Of a stretch of DNA of 10,985 nucleotides, positions 1-6,437 are shown in pieces (the first letter of the stretch is position 1; every line of letters starts with the position of its first letter). Where the stretch lies: positions 1 to 10,985 of the forward strand of contig JBKBMW010000028.1 in the NCBI GenBank assembly GCA_046295675.1, in the 5' to 3' direction. A program made the translations under genes and the position numbers. The stretch is from JAOAJF01 sp046295675. Lineage in GTDB: Archaea; Micrarchaeota; Micrarchaeia; Anstonellales; Anstonellaceae. The notes below the pieces were generated by a model that saw only the letters and a program-made list of their open reading frames with translations, did not search any database and was not told the origin of the DNA.

Positions 1-75
1 ATTTTGAACCAGCCTCAAAAAGATTGTATTTTGTATTTAATAGTTAAGGTTTTTAAAACAAACGGAAAAAGAATT

Positions 76-1581
76 TTAAGTTTTTCTTTTTGCTCTTTTC
101 TTTGGCTTTTTTTCTTCTTTTGATTTGCCTTTCTTTGTTTCTGTTTCAGTTTCTAAAAGAAGCTGCTCTATTTGAGTTTCAATATCATCTTCATCTCCTT
201 TGAATGGTTTTGTGCTTTCTTTTTTGAGAGCTGTTTTTTTAGACTCTCTTTCTTTTTCTTTTTGTTTCTTAGATGATGTTTTTTTAGATGGCTTTTCTAA
301 CTCTTTTTGTTCATAAACAATAGCACTTTCTGGGGGGAGAGATTGCATAGATTTTTGTTTTTGTTTTAGTTCTTCTCTTAATTGCTCCAACTCTGCAATT
401 GTTTTTTTAATAGCCTCTTCATCTATTTCGTCCTCGTCTAATTCTTCTTTTTCTATTTTTTCTTCACTCTCTTTTGAAAGTTCTTCTGATTGGAATTCTT
501 CTGCTTTTAAGATTTGCTCTAATTTATCTGGTTCTTTTTCCTGCTGGAAAAGAGAATGGACTTTTCTTTTTGAAATAAGTTCGGTGGTTTTTTTATCAAA
601 GTCCTCCTCTTCTTGCTTTTTTTCTTCTTCATTGTAATCTGCTCCTTTTCCTTTTATTTTTTCTTCATATTCTTCTCTAAATTTTTTGGCTAATGAACCT
701 TCTAAATTTTCTGCATAAGCCTCTGGAACATGTACCTCTTCTTCTTTGTTTTGGTTTAAATGTCTAAAGAGAAGATAGACTCCTAAAATTGCTCCTAAAA
801 CAAAAATAATTCCAACAAAATTAAAAATTATTGAAAAATCAAATTCTTCTTTTGTTTGCGATTTCTCATTTTGGGTTAAATTTTGTTGTGGAATAGACTC
901 TAAAACTTTGGTAGTAAAGGTGTTTACTTCATAATCATAAACTTGATAAGAATAAACACCACTCTCATCTGCAAGAATGCGAATTTTTCCATCCTGATTG
1001 GTTAGGTACTCAAATTTTAATTGGCTTGGTTTTATAACTACAACCAAAACATTTTTTAAAGGCTTATTTTGAGGGTCTTTTAAACTAACTTCTATAAAAT
1101 CTCCTTTTTGAACAGAGGGTGAAGCTTGTAAAACAGCTGCTGGTTTTTTATAATTAAGAAATAGACTATTATCCTTAAAAAAACGGTCACAAGAAACCTT
1201 AGATGGAACTAAAATCTTTATTGTTTGAGTCTGACCAATATCCATTGCTCCTAAATCCCAAGAAACATAATTACCTGGAGTTGAAGTTGGATTAATATTA
1301 AAAGTTGGCTTTATACTAGAGGGCAGATAAGAAATGTCTTGCTCTAAAACAACTTTTTGTTTTGCTGACTTGGAATTTGTTAATTCAATAGTGAAGAGGG
1401 AAGAAACCTTTGTTAGCTTTGCTCCTGTATTTGGATTTATTGATTCTTCTAATTCGATTATACAATTTTTTGTAATCAAAAAGTCTGAGATAGTAGTTGT
1501 TTTTATCTCATTTGCTAAAATAACTGAAAAAGAAAATCCAAATATTAGAAATAAAATCAAAAGAAATTTTATACTGCCCAC
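76..1581 (-). CDS. Single-pass membrane protein: signal peptide, beta-rich ectodomain, long charged cytoplasmic tail
   Basis: The 501-residue protein begins with a hydrophobic signal peptide (about residues 1-23, ending near ILA). An ectodomain of about 225 residues follows, rich in short beta-strand patterns. Its second half (about 155-220, with KGDFIEVSLKDP and NQDGKIRI) resembles a carboxypeptidase-regulatory or Ig-like beta sandwich. Cys40 and Cys131 could form a disulphide, and N234-L-T is a glycosylation sequon. One membrane helix lies at about 250-273. The last 228 residues are almost entirely K/E/D/S/T/Q, predicted to be coiled-coil or disordered, and end in a basic KKRAKRKT stretch. 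Topology is therefore N-out, C-in. The start is GTG, with GGGAT four bases before it, the same spacing as other ribosome binding sites here. It lies 86 bases downstream of the 1668-2144 gene and may share its transcript. I do not recognise a named family. A surface receptor or envelope-anchoring role is inference only. Confidence 0.85.
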   Translation of the reverse strand: MGSIKFLLILFLIFGFSFSVILANEIKTTTISDFLITKNCIIELEESINPNTGAKLTKVSSLFTIELTNSKSAKQKVVLEQDISYLPSSIKPTFNINPTSTPGNYVSWDLGAMDIGQTQTIKILVPSKVSCDRFFKDNSLFLNYKKPAAVLQASPSVQKGDFIEVSLKDPQNKPLKNVLVVVIKPSQLKFEYLTNQDGKIRILADESGVYSYQVYDYEVNTFTTKVLESIPQQNLTQNEKSQTKEEFDFSIIFNFVGIIFVLGAILGVYLLFRHLNQNKEEEVHVPEAYAENLEGSLAKKFREEYEEKIKGKGADYNEEEKKQEEEDFDKKTTELISKRKVHSLFQQEKEPDKLEQILKAEEFQSEELSKESEEKIEKEELDEDEIDEEAIKKTIAELEQLREELKQKQKSMQSLPPESAIVYEQKELEKPSKKTSSKKQKEKERESKKTALKKESTKPFKGDEDDIETQIEQLLLETETETKKGKSKEEKKPKKRAKRKT

Positions 1582-1667
1582 AATTATCCCTTTCTGTAAT
1601 TATTACTTAAAATATTAATGTTAGAAAAAGTTTTTAATTGTGAGTTTTTAATTGTGGCTATTAGACT

Positions 1668-2144
1668 TTATTTAACCTTTTTTGATTTTTTGAATAGAGG
1701 TGGGGGAGGCGGAGGGGGAGCTTTTGCCCAATCAGGACGATTTACTACTGAAAAAAACTTTTTGATTGCTTCGTCTATTTTTATTGCCCTTCCTGTTTCG
1801 ATATCTACAATAACATATTTTTGGTTTTTTATCGAAAACTTTGTTAAAAGCATGGTTTTTATTTGGTTTAAACTTGGGCCTGGAGTTTTTGAAGAGGTAA
1901 TTAGAAAACAGATGTCTGAATCTGATTTTACAAGTTTTTCCAAACTCTCCAAAATAGCTTTTTCTCCGCCAAATTGGATTTCAATACCTATTTGACTTTC
2001 TGGTTTTTTAAAACATAAAAAAAGAGGAGATTGCACTAGAGTATAATTAAAATTTTGCACTATTTCACTATAGGTTTTTTCTAAATTATAAAGAAGGTTT
2101 TGATTTGGTTTTTTGACTTTGATTATTTGATCCTCCAATTCCAC
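1668..2144 (-). CDS. Hypothetical protein with seven-proline C-terminal tail
   Basis: This is a 158-residue soluble protein with no signal peptide or membrane segment. I do not recognise it. The body (about 1-135) alternates predicted strands and helices. The segment around residues 52-85 (IGIEIQF, a helix, then DICFLITSS) is faintly like the core of restriction-endonuclease-fold proteins, with E55-x-Q57 in the position of an ExK/ExQ motif, but this is a guess. The C-terminus is unusual: RPDWAKA, then seven consecutive prolines (143-149), then LFKKSKKVK. The start is GTG. An ATG two bases upstream is out of frame and stops after seven codons. A TATA-like box ends 23 bases before the GTG, so the transcript is probably leaderless. 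The gene is divergent from AMMECR1 and is followed on the same strand by the membrane protein gene. Confidence 0.75.
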   Translation of the reverse strand: MELEDQIIKVKKPNQNLLYNLEKTYSEIVQNFNYTLVQSPLFLCFKKPESQIGIEIQFGGEKAILESLEKLVKSDSDICFLITSSKTPGPSLNQIKTMLLTKFSIKNQKYVIVDIETGRAIKIDEAIKKFFSVVNRPDWAKAPPPPPPPLFKKSKKVK

Positions 2145-2166
2145 ATTAAATATTTTGTTTTTAGAG

Positions 2167-2180
2167 TTTAAAAAGTTTCA
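2167..2180 (-). promoter_or_regulatory. Archaeal BRE/TATA-like promoter for the 1668-2144 gene
   Basis: On the minus strand the sequence reads TGAAAC followed by TTTTTAAA. The A/T box ends 23 bases before the GTG start, which places transcription initiation at or next to the start codon. Confidence 0.5.
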
Positions 2181-2198
2181 ATAAAGTTTGGAAAAGTC

Positions 2199-2211
2199 AA
2201 GGTTTTATATA
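2199..2211 (+). promoter_or_regulatory. Archaeal BRE/TATA promoter of the AMMECR1 operon
   Basis: AAGG is followed by TTTTATATA, the best TATA box in the window. It ends 20 bases before the ATG at 2231, so the mRNA is probably leaderless or nearly so. It lies back to back with the minus-strand promoter in the 86-base divergent region. Confidence 0.65.
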
Positions 2212-2230
2212 TTTTCTGAGTAAGAAGGAT

Positions 2231-2836
2231 ATGGATTTACCTAATTTGAATGAAGGAAGATTATTAGTAAAAAAAGCACGAGAGGCAGTGAGTACATATT
2301 TAAAAAAATCATATAAAGTAGAGCCTTTAAGTGGTGGTGTTTTTGACCAGTTAAAAGGAATTTTTGTTACTATAAATTCTTATCCTGAATTAGAGCTAAG
2401 AGGATGTATTGGTTTTCCACTTCCAACAAAACCATTAGGAGAAGGAGTGGTCGAAGCTGCAATATATGCAGCAACTGAAGATTTGCGATTTCCACAGATA
2501 AGAGTAGAGGAATTAGATAGAATTGTTTTTGAGGTTAGTATACTTAGTAAACCTAAATTAATAGAAGGAAAACCAGAATATAGGGAATCAAAAATAAAAA
2601 TTCCTGGACATGGGTTGATAATTGAATATGGAGGGCATAAAGGGTTGCTTTTACCTCAAGTGGCAGTAGATTATCGCCTTAATCAAAAAAAATTTTTAGA
2701 GATGGTATGTCAAAAAGCTTTTTTACCACCTGAGATGTATTTAAGCCCATCTGCAAGGGTTTATACTTTTGAAGCAAAAATATTTGAAGAAAAAAAACCA
2801 GATGGTGAAGTGGAAGAAAAAAAATTGATTTTGTGA
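2231..2836 (+). CDS. AMMECR1 domain protein
   Basis: The 201-residue protein is full length for the AMMECR1 family (PF01871). The diagnostic LRGCIGF motif is at residues 56-62, the conserved A-A-x-x-A-A-x-x-D-x-RF stretch follows at about 75-87 (AIYAATEDLRF), and LLLPQVA lies in the C-terminal half. There is no signal peptide or membrane segment, so it is cytosolic. In many archaea and bacteria this family occurs with MEMO-family and radical SAM partners, and its chemistry is not settled. Neither partner is in this window. It is the first gene of an operon. The ATG sits 20 bases after a TATA box. The stop is followed five bases later by the ATG of the winged-helix gene. The last residues (from about 188) are a charged extension. 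Confidence 0.93.
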   Translation: MDLPNLNEGRLLVKKAREAVSTYLKKSYKVEPLSGGVFDQLKGIFVTINSYPELELRGCIGFPLPTKPLGEGVVEAAIYAATEDLRFPQIRVEELDRIVFEVSILSKPKLIEGKPEYRESKIKIPGHGLIIEYGGHKGLLLPQVAVDYRLNQKKFLEMVCQKAFLPPEMYLSPSARVYTFEAKIFEEKKPDGEVEEKKLIL

Positions 2837-2837
2837 T
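2833..2837 (+). promoter_or_regulatory. Ribosome binding site GTGAT deciding the start at 2842
   Basis: GTGAT matches the end of the archaeal Shine-Dalgarno consensus AGGAGGTGAT and lies four bases before ATG 2842. The GTG within it opens the same frame and could be mistaken for the start. Confidence 0.6.
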
Positions 2838-2841
2838 AAAA

Positions 2842-3633
2842 ATGAAATTGAAAATAAAAAAACAGGAAAATGGAATATGGGTATTTCTTCCAAAAGAAGA
2901 CTTTTCTAATTTTGTAGATGAGGAGCAGATAGAAATTGATGGCATCTTTTTGTCTAAAGATGTTTTTGTTTTATTAAACCAAAATGCATCACTTAGTTTT
3001 AGTGAACTTAATAAAAAAATAACACTAAACCAAAGCCCTCAAAAGGAGATTATAAAAAAGGCAACACAAAAAACCTTAAATGAAGAACAGATTGCAGTTC
3101 TGCAAAAACTTTCAAAAATTACCTTTTCAGCTAGGACATATGATTATATTCAAAAAATTTTTAGCCAGAAGGAAAAAGAGGTATTGGACTCATTGAGAAA
3201 AATAGGCGCTGTGCAATTGTATAAAAGTCAAAAATATCCATCTGGAGTTTATAATATTAATCAAATGTTTTATCAAAAACAAAAAACATCTTTTAAAGAG
3301 GATAGTATAGAGCATTTGGAAAAATTTGGATATGCCTTTTTTCTTGATTTAAATTCAGCAAAAAGGTTTATTGAGGTCAATAATAAAAGGCTGCAGACCT
3401 TAGAAGCAAAAACAAAAAAGGGTTTTGATAAAAAAATTTATTGCATCTTACCCTCATTTATAGAAGAGAATAAAACACGGATTTTAGAATTGATTGAAAA
3501 AGAACCAAAAACAATAGAATATTTAGAGGAAAAGTTAAAAATGCCAAGAGAAGGGCTATATGCAATTTTGCTTTTTTTGGCAGAGGATGGATTGGTATTT
3601 GAAAAAGTAAAGGGCTCCTGGCAGAAAGCCTAA
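2842..3633 (+). CDS. Protein with two predicted winged-helix domains (putative regulator)
   Basis: The protein has 263 residues from the ATG at 2842, which is preferred over an in-frame GTG nine bases upstream that lies inside the ribosome binding site. Three parts can be seen. The N-terminal segment (about 1-60, with IWVFLPKEDF) may be a small beta domain. A winged-helix-like region (about 78-140) starts at LNEEQIAVLQKL and contains EVLDSLRKIGAVQLY and GVYNIN. After a middle section comes a second winged helix (about 208-263): RILELIEKEPKTIEYLEEKL, then a recognition-helix-like REGLYAILLFLAEDGLV and wing FEKVKGSW. No membrane segment is present. Double wHTH architecture suggests nucleic-acid binding, but the target is unknown. 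It sits between AMMECR1 and the HD gene in one operon, so it may control or work with them (inference). Confidence 0.8.
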   Translation: MKLKIKKQENGIWVFLPKEDFSNFVDEEQIEIDGIFLSKDVFVLLNQNASLSFSELNKKITLNQSPQKEIIKKATQKTLNEEQIAVLQKLSKITFSARTYDYIQKIFSQKEKEVLDSLRKIGAVQLYKSQKYPSGVYNINQMFYQKQKTSFKEDSIEHLEKFGYAFFLDLNSAKRFIEVNNKRLQTLEAKTKKGFDKKIYCILPSFIEENKTRILELIEKEPKTIEYLEEKLKMPREGLYAILLFLAEDGLVFEKVKGSWQKA

Positions 3634-3635
3634 AA

Positions 3636-3640
3636 GTGAT
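3636..3640 (+). promoter_or_regulatory. Ribosome binding site GTGAT deciding the start at 3645
   Basis: GTGAT lies four bases before ATG 3645, the same motif and spacing as at 2833. Translating from the GTG would add the doubtful residues MIF ahead of MNEKK. Confidence 0.6.
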
Positions 3641-3644
3641 TTTT

Positions 3645-4793
3645 ATGAATGAAAAAAAGATAACAATAAGAGATCCAATCCATGGAGAAATTGATTTGTT
3701 TGAACATGAAGCAAAAATAATTGACTTGGAGATTTTTCAGAGATTAAGGAATATAAAACAGGTTGGATTAAGTTATCTGGTTTATCCAGGAGCCCATCAT
3801 ACAAGATTTGAGCATTCTCTTGGGTCTCTTTTTTTAGCACAAAAATTTGCAATAGCACTAGATTTAAAAAAAGAAGAGAGGTATTTGTTAAGACTTGTTG
3901 CTTTACTTCATGACCTTGGACACTTGGGTTTTTCGCATGATTCAGAGGCTGTTTTGATAAAAAATCTTAAATTAAATCATGAAGATTTAACAAAAGAGTT
4001 TGTTTTAAATTCCGATATTATAGAGATTGTGGAAGATAATGGGTTTAATAAAAAAAAGTTGTTGGGTTTATTAGATGGAAAAGACATTGGGAAGCTAATT
4101 TCCTTTGATGTTGGAGCAGATAGATTGGATTATTTGTTAAGAGATGCTTATTATACTGGAGTAGCTTACGGAATAATTGAGTGGGAAAGAGTAATCTCTA
4201 CTACAAAATGGGTAGGTGAACCAATTATTGAATTTGGAGGGATAGAAGCTGCCGAATCAGTTATTTTAGCAAGGTTTTCTATGTTTCACACAGTTTATTA
4301 TCATCATGCTATTAGAATAGCACGGGCAATGTTTCAAAAAGCATTAGAACTTGCAATTAAAAATAAAGAAATAGGCTTGGAAGAATTAAAAAAATTTGGA
4401 GATTTAGAATTACTTTTTGATCTTAGAAATAATGAAAGCTCTAGAACTTTTGTAGATTCCATTTTAAAAAGAAAATTATTCAAGCGGGCCTTTGTACAAA
4501 GCTGGGAAAAACTAAATAAAAAACAAAAAGAATTTGCCAAAACAAAATTGATTGCAGAACTTGAAGAGGAATTTGGTTCAGATGCATTGGCTATTTTCCC
4601 AGAGAGTTTTTCTTCTACTATAACGCTCAAAGCAGAAGATGGAAACAATAAGATTTATCCTTTTAAAGTTCTCTCCCCATTAACAGCTTCTTTAATTAAA
4701 ACTTCTGCTAAAAGGGCTAACCTTTTGATTTGTGCTAAGAAGGAAATTGTTGAAAAAGTCAAAAAAAAATGTCAAATGCTTTTTAAGTTGTGA
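3645..4793 (+). CDS. HD-superfamily phosphohydrolase, SAMHD1/dGTPase-like (COG1078 type)
   Basis: The 382-residue protein opens with IRDPIHGEIDL, the typical start of this family. The metal-binding HD set is complete: H57 in HTRFEHS, H89-D90 in LLHDLGH, and D159 in ADRLDYLLRD. By alignment from memory these match H167, H206/D207 and D311 of human SAMHD1. H93 and H98 in GHLGFSH are also kept, as are R160, Y163 and D167. Family members that have been tested remove triphosphate from dNTPs, or hydrolyse related nucleotides, in the cytosol. The substrate here cannot be read from sequence. The C-terminal part (about 240-382) is helical and less conserved. It is third in the AMMECR1 operon, 11 bases after the preceding stop. 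The ATG start is chosen because GTGAT lies four bases upstream. Confidence 0.92.
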   Translation: MNEKKITIRDPIHGEIDLFEHEAKIIDLEIFQRLRNIKQVGLSYLVYPGAHHTRFEHSLGSLFLAQKFAIALDLKKEERYLLRLVALLHDLGHLGFSHDSEAVLIKNLKLNHEDLTKEFVLNSDIIEIVEDNGFNKKKLLGLLDGKDIGKLISFDVGADRLDYLLRDAYYTGVAYGIIEWERVISTTKWVGEPIIEFGGIEAAESVILARFSMFHTVYYHHAIRIARAMFQKALELAIKNKEIGLEELKKFGDLELLFDLRNNESSRTFVDSILKRKLFKRAFVQSWEKLNKKQKEFAKTKLIAELEEEFGSDALAIFPESFSSTITLKAEDGNNKIYPFKVLSPLTASLIKTSAKRANLLICAKKEIVEKVKKKCQMLFKL

Positions 4794-4794
4794 C

Positions 4795-4810
4795 AAAGGT
4801 TTTTATTTTT
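4795..4810 (+). promoter_or_regulatory. T-rich element: likely operon terminator and promoter of the small HTH gene
   Basis: Directly after the HD stop codon, AAAGG is followed by a T-rich run interrupted by one A. It resembles the AAGG-TTTTATATA promoter at 2199, and such T-tracts also end archaeal transcripts. Initiation about 25 bases on would give a short leader carrying the strong ribosome binding site at 4841. Confidence 0.45.
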
Positions 4811-4840
4811 TAACAACTATAAAGATAACTACTAATAAAA

Positions 4841-4847
4841 AGGAGGG
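4841..4847 (+). promoter_or_regulatory. Strong Shine-Dalgarno AGGAGGG pointing at ATG 4853
   Basis: This is the longest match to the archaeal Shine-Dalgarno core in the window. It is five bases before ATG 4853 but 24 bases before ATG 4872, the start of the HTH reading frame. ATG 4853 opens a 31-codon frame (MEEKIQNGYRYS...) that ends at 4948, out of phase with the HTH frame. Confidence 0.6.
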
Positions 4848-4871
4848 AAAACATGGAAGAAAAAATACAAA

Positions 4872-5111
4872 ATGGATACAGGTATAGCTTTAGTTCTGGC
4901 AACTCTTTCAACAGTATTAAAATTTTCCCTCATAAATGTTGGTTCTAAAAGCAAGAAGGTTTATTTAGTTGGCAGCGAAGATAAACCCGGCCCTTCTAAA
5001 AAGAAGGATATTTTAAAGCTTTATTGGACAACCACTCTTCCATTGAGAAAAATAGCAAGGATTTGTGGGGTGTCACACACTACAGTTTGGAGAGTGGTAA
5101 ACTCCAAATAA
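4872..5111 (+). CDS. Small helix-turn-helix protein, possible frameshift at its 5' end
   Basis: The frame encodes 79 residues from ATG 4872. Residues 56-77 (LPLRKIARICGVSHTTVWRV) are a clear helix-turn-helix of the Hin/resolvase or transposase type: first helix LRKIARI, turn CGVS, recognition helix HTTVWRV. The N-terminal part (about 4-23) is hydrophobic, then lysine-rich, so a membrane anchor or a mini-domain is possible. No catalytic domain is present, so this is either a small DNA-binding protein or a remnant. The start is doubtful. The strong Shine-Dalgarno serves ATG 4853 in another frame, and removing one A from an A-run at 4860-4865 or 4869-4872 would fuse the frames into MEEKYKMDTG.... 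It stands alone between two promoters and is followed by a T-tract. Confidence 0.6.
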   Translation: MDTGIALVLATLSTVLKFSLINVGSKSKKVYLVGSEDKPGPSKKKDILKLYWTTTLPLRKIARICGVSHTTVWRVVNSK

Positions 5112-5120
5112 GCTAAAATA

Positions 5121-5142
5121 TTTTTCTTTTTTTTTAATTTTT
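5121..5142 (+). terminator. Oligo-T terminator after the small HTH gene
   Basis: Ten bases after the stop codon there is a run of about 20 T residues broken by a C and two As, with no preceding hairpin. Oligo-T without a stem is the usual archaeal intrinsic terminator. Confidence 0.5.
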
Positions 5143-5172
5143 AAGATTTGTGGTTTTGTGAATAAAAACAAG

Positions 5173-5187
5173 GAAAAGTTTATAAAC
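5173..5187 (+). promoter_or_regulatory. Archaeal BRE/TATA promoter of the TPR-like gene
   Basis: GAAAAG is followed by TTTATAAAC. The box ends 21-22 bases before ATG 5208 and no ribosome binding site intervenes, so the transcript is probably leaderless. An earlier ATG (5195) stops after seven codons. Confidence 0.65.
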
Positions 5188-5207
5188 TAAAAAGATGAAA
5201 TATAATT

Positions 5208-6437
5208 ATGAACTTTAGAGTAAAACAGAATGACATTAAAATGAAGCCTTCTGATGCAAGATGGTTTTTTTTGCCAAAATTAGATGGGGAGAATTTAATC
5301 CGCCCGGATTTTGAAAATAAAAACATTTCAAAAAAATGGGAGGATGCGTTAAACCTTGCAAAAAAATATTTTTTACTTGGCAAAAAAGAGGAAGCTTTGG
5401 GAGTTGTCTTAAAATATTTAAGAAGCGAGCCAAAAAATACAGAAAGTTATTTTTATAGTGCTTTTTTTTCATATGAGATTCTGAAGGATTTGATAGCTTT
5501 AGGTGAAACTGGAGTAGATTATTATGGGGAACTTTTTAAGGAAAGTTTAGAAAACTGTTTTTACGATGAACAAGGGCTTTACAAAGCACTTTTGTTAAGA
5601 TATGAGTATGAAAATTTAATTGGAAACAAAAAAAATGCAGAGGATATTCTTTACTTTCTAAATTCAAATTTTTTATTTGATCCTTTTTCAAATTTGATTT
5701 TAGCAAAGGAAAAAATAGATGAACAGAAAAAAGAGGACGCAATAAAGTATTTATATAATGTTGAAAGATCTTATAAAAATTTGTTTGATGAAGTTTTTAT
5801 TTTAATGGAAGAAACAATAACAAGTACAAATGGATACTATCCAGGAAATGGAGTAATAAAAAGTTTGGAGGAATTTATTTTAGCAAAAGAAAAAGAAAAG
5901 TGGGGTATATTTGGTTTAGAGGATATTAGACTTGGGGGCTTGCAATCAGATCAATTTAGTGAAATAGCAATACAAATGTTGGCAATGCGAAAATATGCTG
6001 ATGCAGAAAAATATGCTATTAAAGCAATAGAACTTAATCAAAAAGAGATGGTAGAAAAAAAGGAAATAAATACCGATGCCTATTTGGTAAAAATGCTTCT
6101 AAATATGGCAATTGTGTCAAAGGTATTTAGATGGCCTGATAATGAATTCTATTTTAGAGAAAACGCTAGATTGATGGAGACAATGGATGAGAATTTTGTA
6201 ATTGTAAAACAAATAGACGCTAGAGCGTATTATATAGGTGCTGTGAACTATCTCAATTGGGCTGTTTATGGAAAAGGTAATACGAAAGAAATTCAAGATT
6301 ATTTAGAAAATGCCAAAATATGTCTAAAAATTGCTTATGGGATTTATCCTTTTTTTGAAGAGCTTGTAGTTTTGCTTAATTCTACAATAGAGGCTTTGGA
6401 AATTAAAAAGAAAATTTTAGAGGGTAAAAAAAGCTAA
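5208..6437 (+). CDS. TPR-like repeat protein
   Basis: The 409-residue protein is all-helical, soluble, and has no signal peptide or membrane segment. The clearest tetratricopeptide-like units are at about 42-85 (WEDALNLAKKYFLLGKKEEAL, then KYLRSEPKNTESYFYSAFFSY) and about 250-280 (AIQMLAMRKYADAEKYAIKA). Weaker helical pairs occur at about 140-195 and 330-400. TPR arrays are protein-binding scaffolds, and the partner is unknown. The N-terminal 40 residues (including SDARWFFLPKLDG) look like a non-repeat segment. It has its own promoter, and its stop overlaps the stop of the convergent Nudix gene by four bases. I cannot assign a function beyond protein-protein interaction. Confidence 0.82.
   Translation: MNFRVKQNDIKMKPSDARWFFLPKLDGENLIRPDFENKNISKKWEDALNLAKKYFLLGKKEEALGVVLKYLRSEPKNTESYFYSAFFSYEILKDLIALGETGVDYYGELFKESLENCFYDEQGLYKALLLRYEYENLIGNKKNAEDILYFLNSNFLFDPFSNLILAKEKIDEQKKEDAIKYLYNVERSYKNLFDEVFILMEETITSTNGYYPGNGVIKSLEEFILAKEKEKWGIFGLEDIRLGGLQSDQFSEIAIQMLAMRKYADAEKYAIKAIELNQKEMVEKKEINTDAYLVKMLLNMAIVSKVFRWPDNEFYFRENARLMETMDENFVIVKQIDARAYYIGAVNYLNWAVYGKGNTKEIQDYLENAKICLKIAYGIYPFFEELVVLLNSTIEALEIKKKILEGKKS

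Noticed and set aside
3..47. Possible last 14 codons of a plus-strand gene (FEPASKRLYFVFNS, stop TAA)
   Set aside because: The frame is open from the edge and looks plausible as a protein tail, but fourteen codons are too few to support a gene without the flanking sequence.
46..59. AAGG-TTTTTAAAAC on the plus strand resembles the promoters seen elsewhere
   Set aside because: No plus-strand gene follows; only the 3' end of the minus-strand membrane protein lies downstream. It may be an A/T-rich chance match or a terminator region.
1699..1719. G-quadruplex in the G-rich tract
   Set aside because: Only two runs of three or more G are present; the others are pairs, so a stable four-run quadruplex is not supported.
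1618..1995. Plus-strand open frame of 125 codons with a glycine run
   Set aside because: It is the complement of the 158-residue minus-strand gene. The glycine run mirrors the polyproline codons, and the rest is a phenylalanine/isoleucine-rich antisense translation.
5044..5111. Small HTH gene as part of an insertion sequence or integrase
   Set aside because: The HTH resembles those of recombinases, but no catalytic domain, terminal inverted repeats or target duplication are visible nearby.
5112..5207. Small RNA or C/D box RNA in the gap before the TPR-like gene
   Set aside because: No paired C and D boxes or stable stems were found; the gap is explained by an oligo-T terminator and a TATA promoter.
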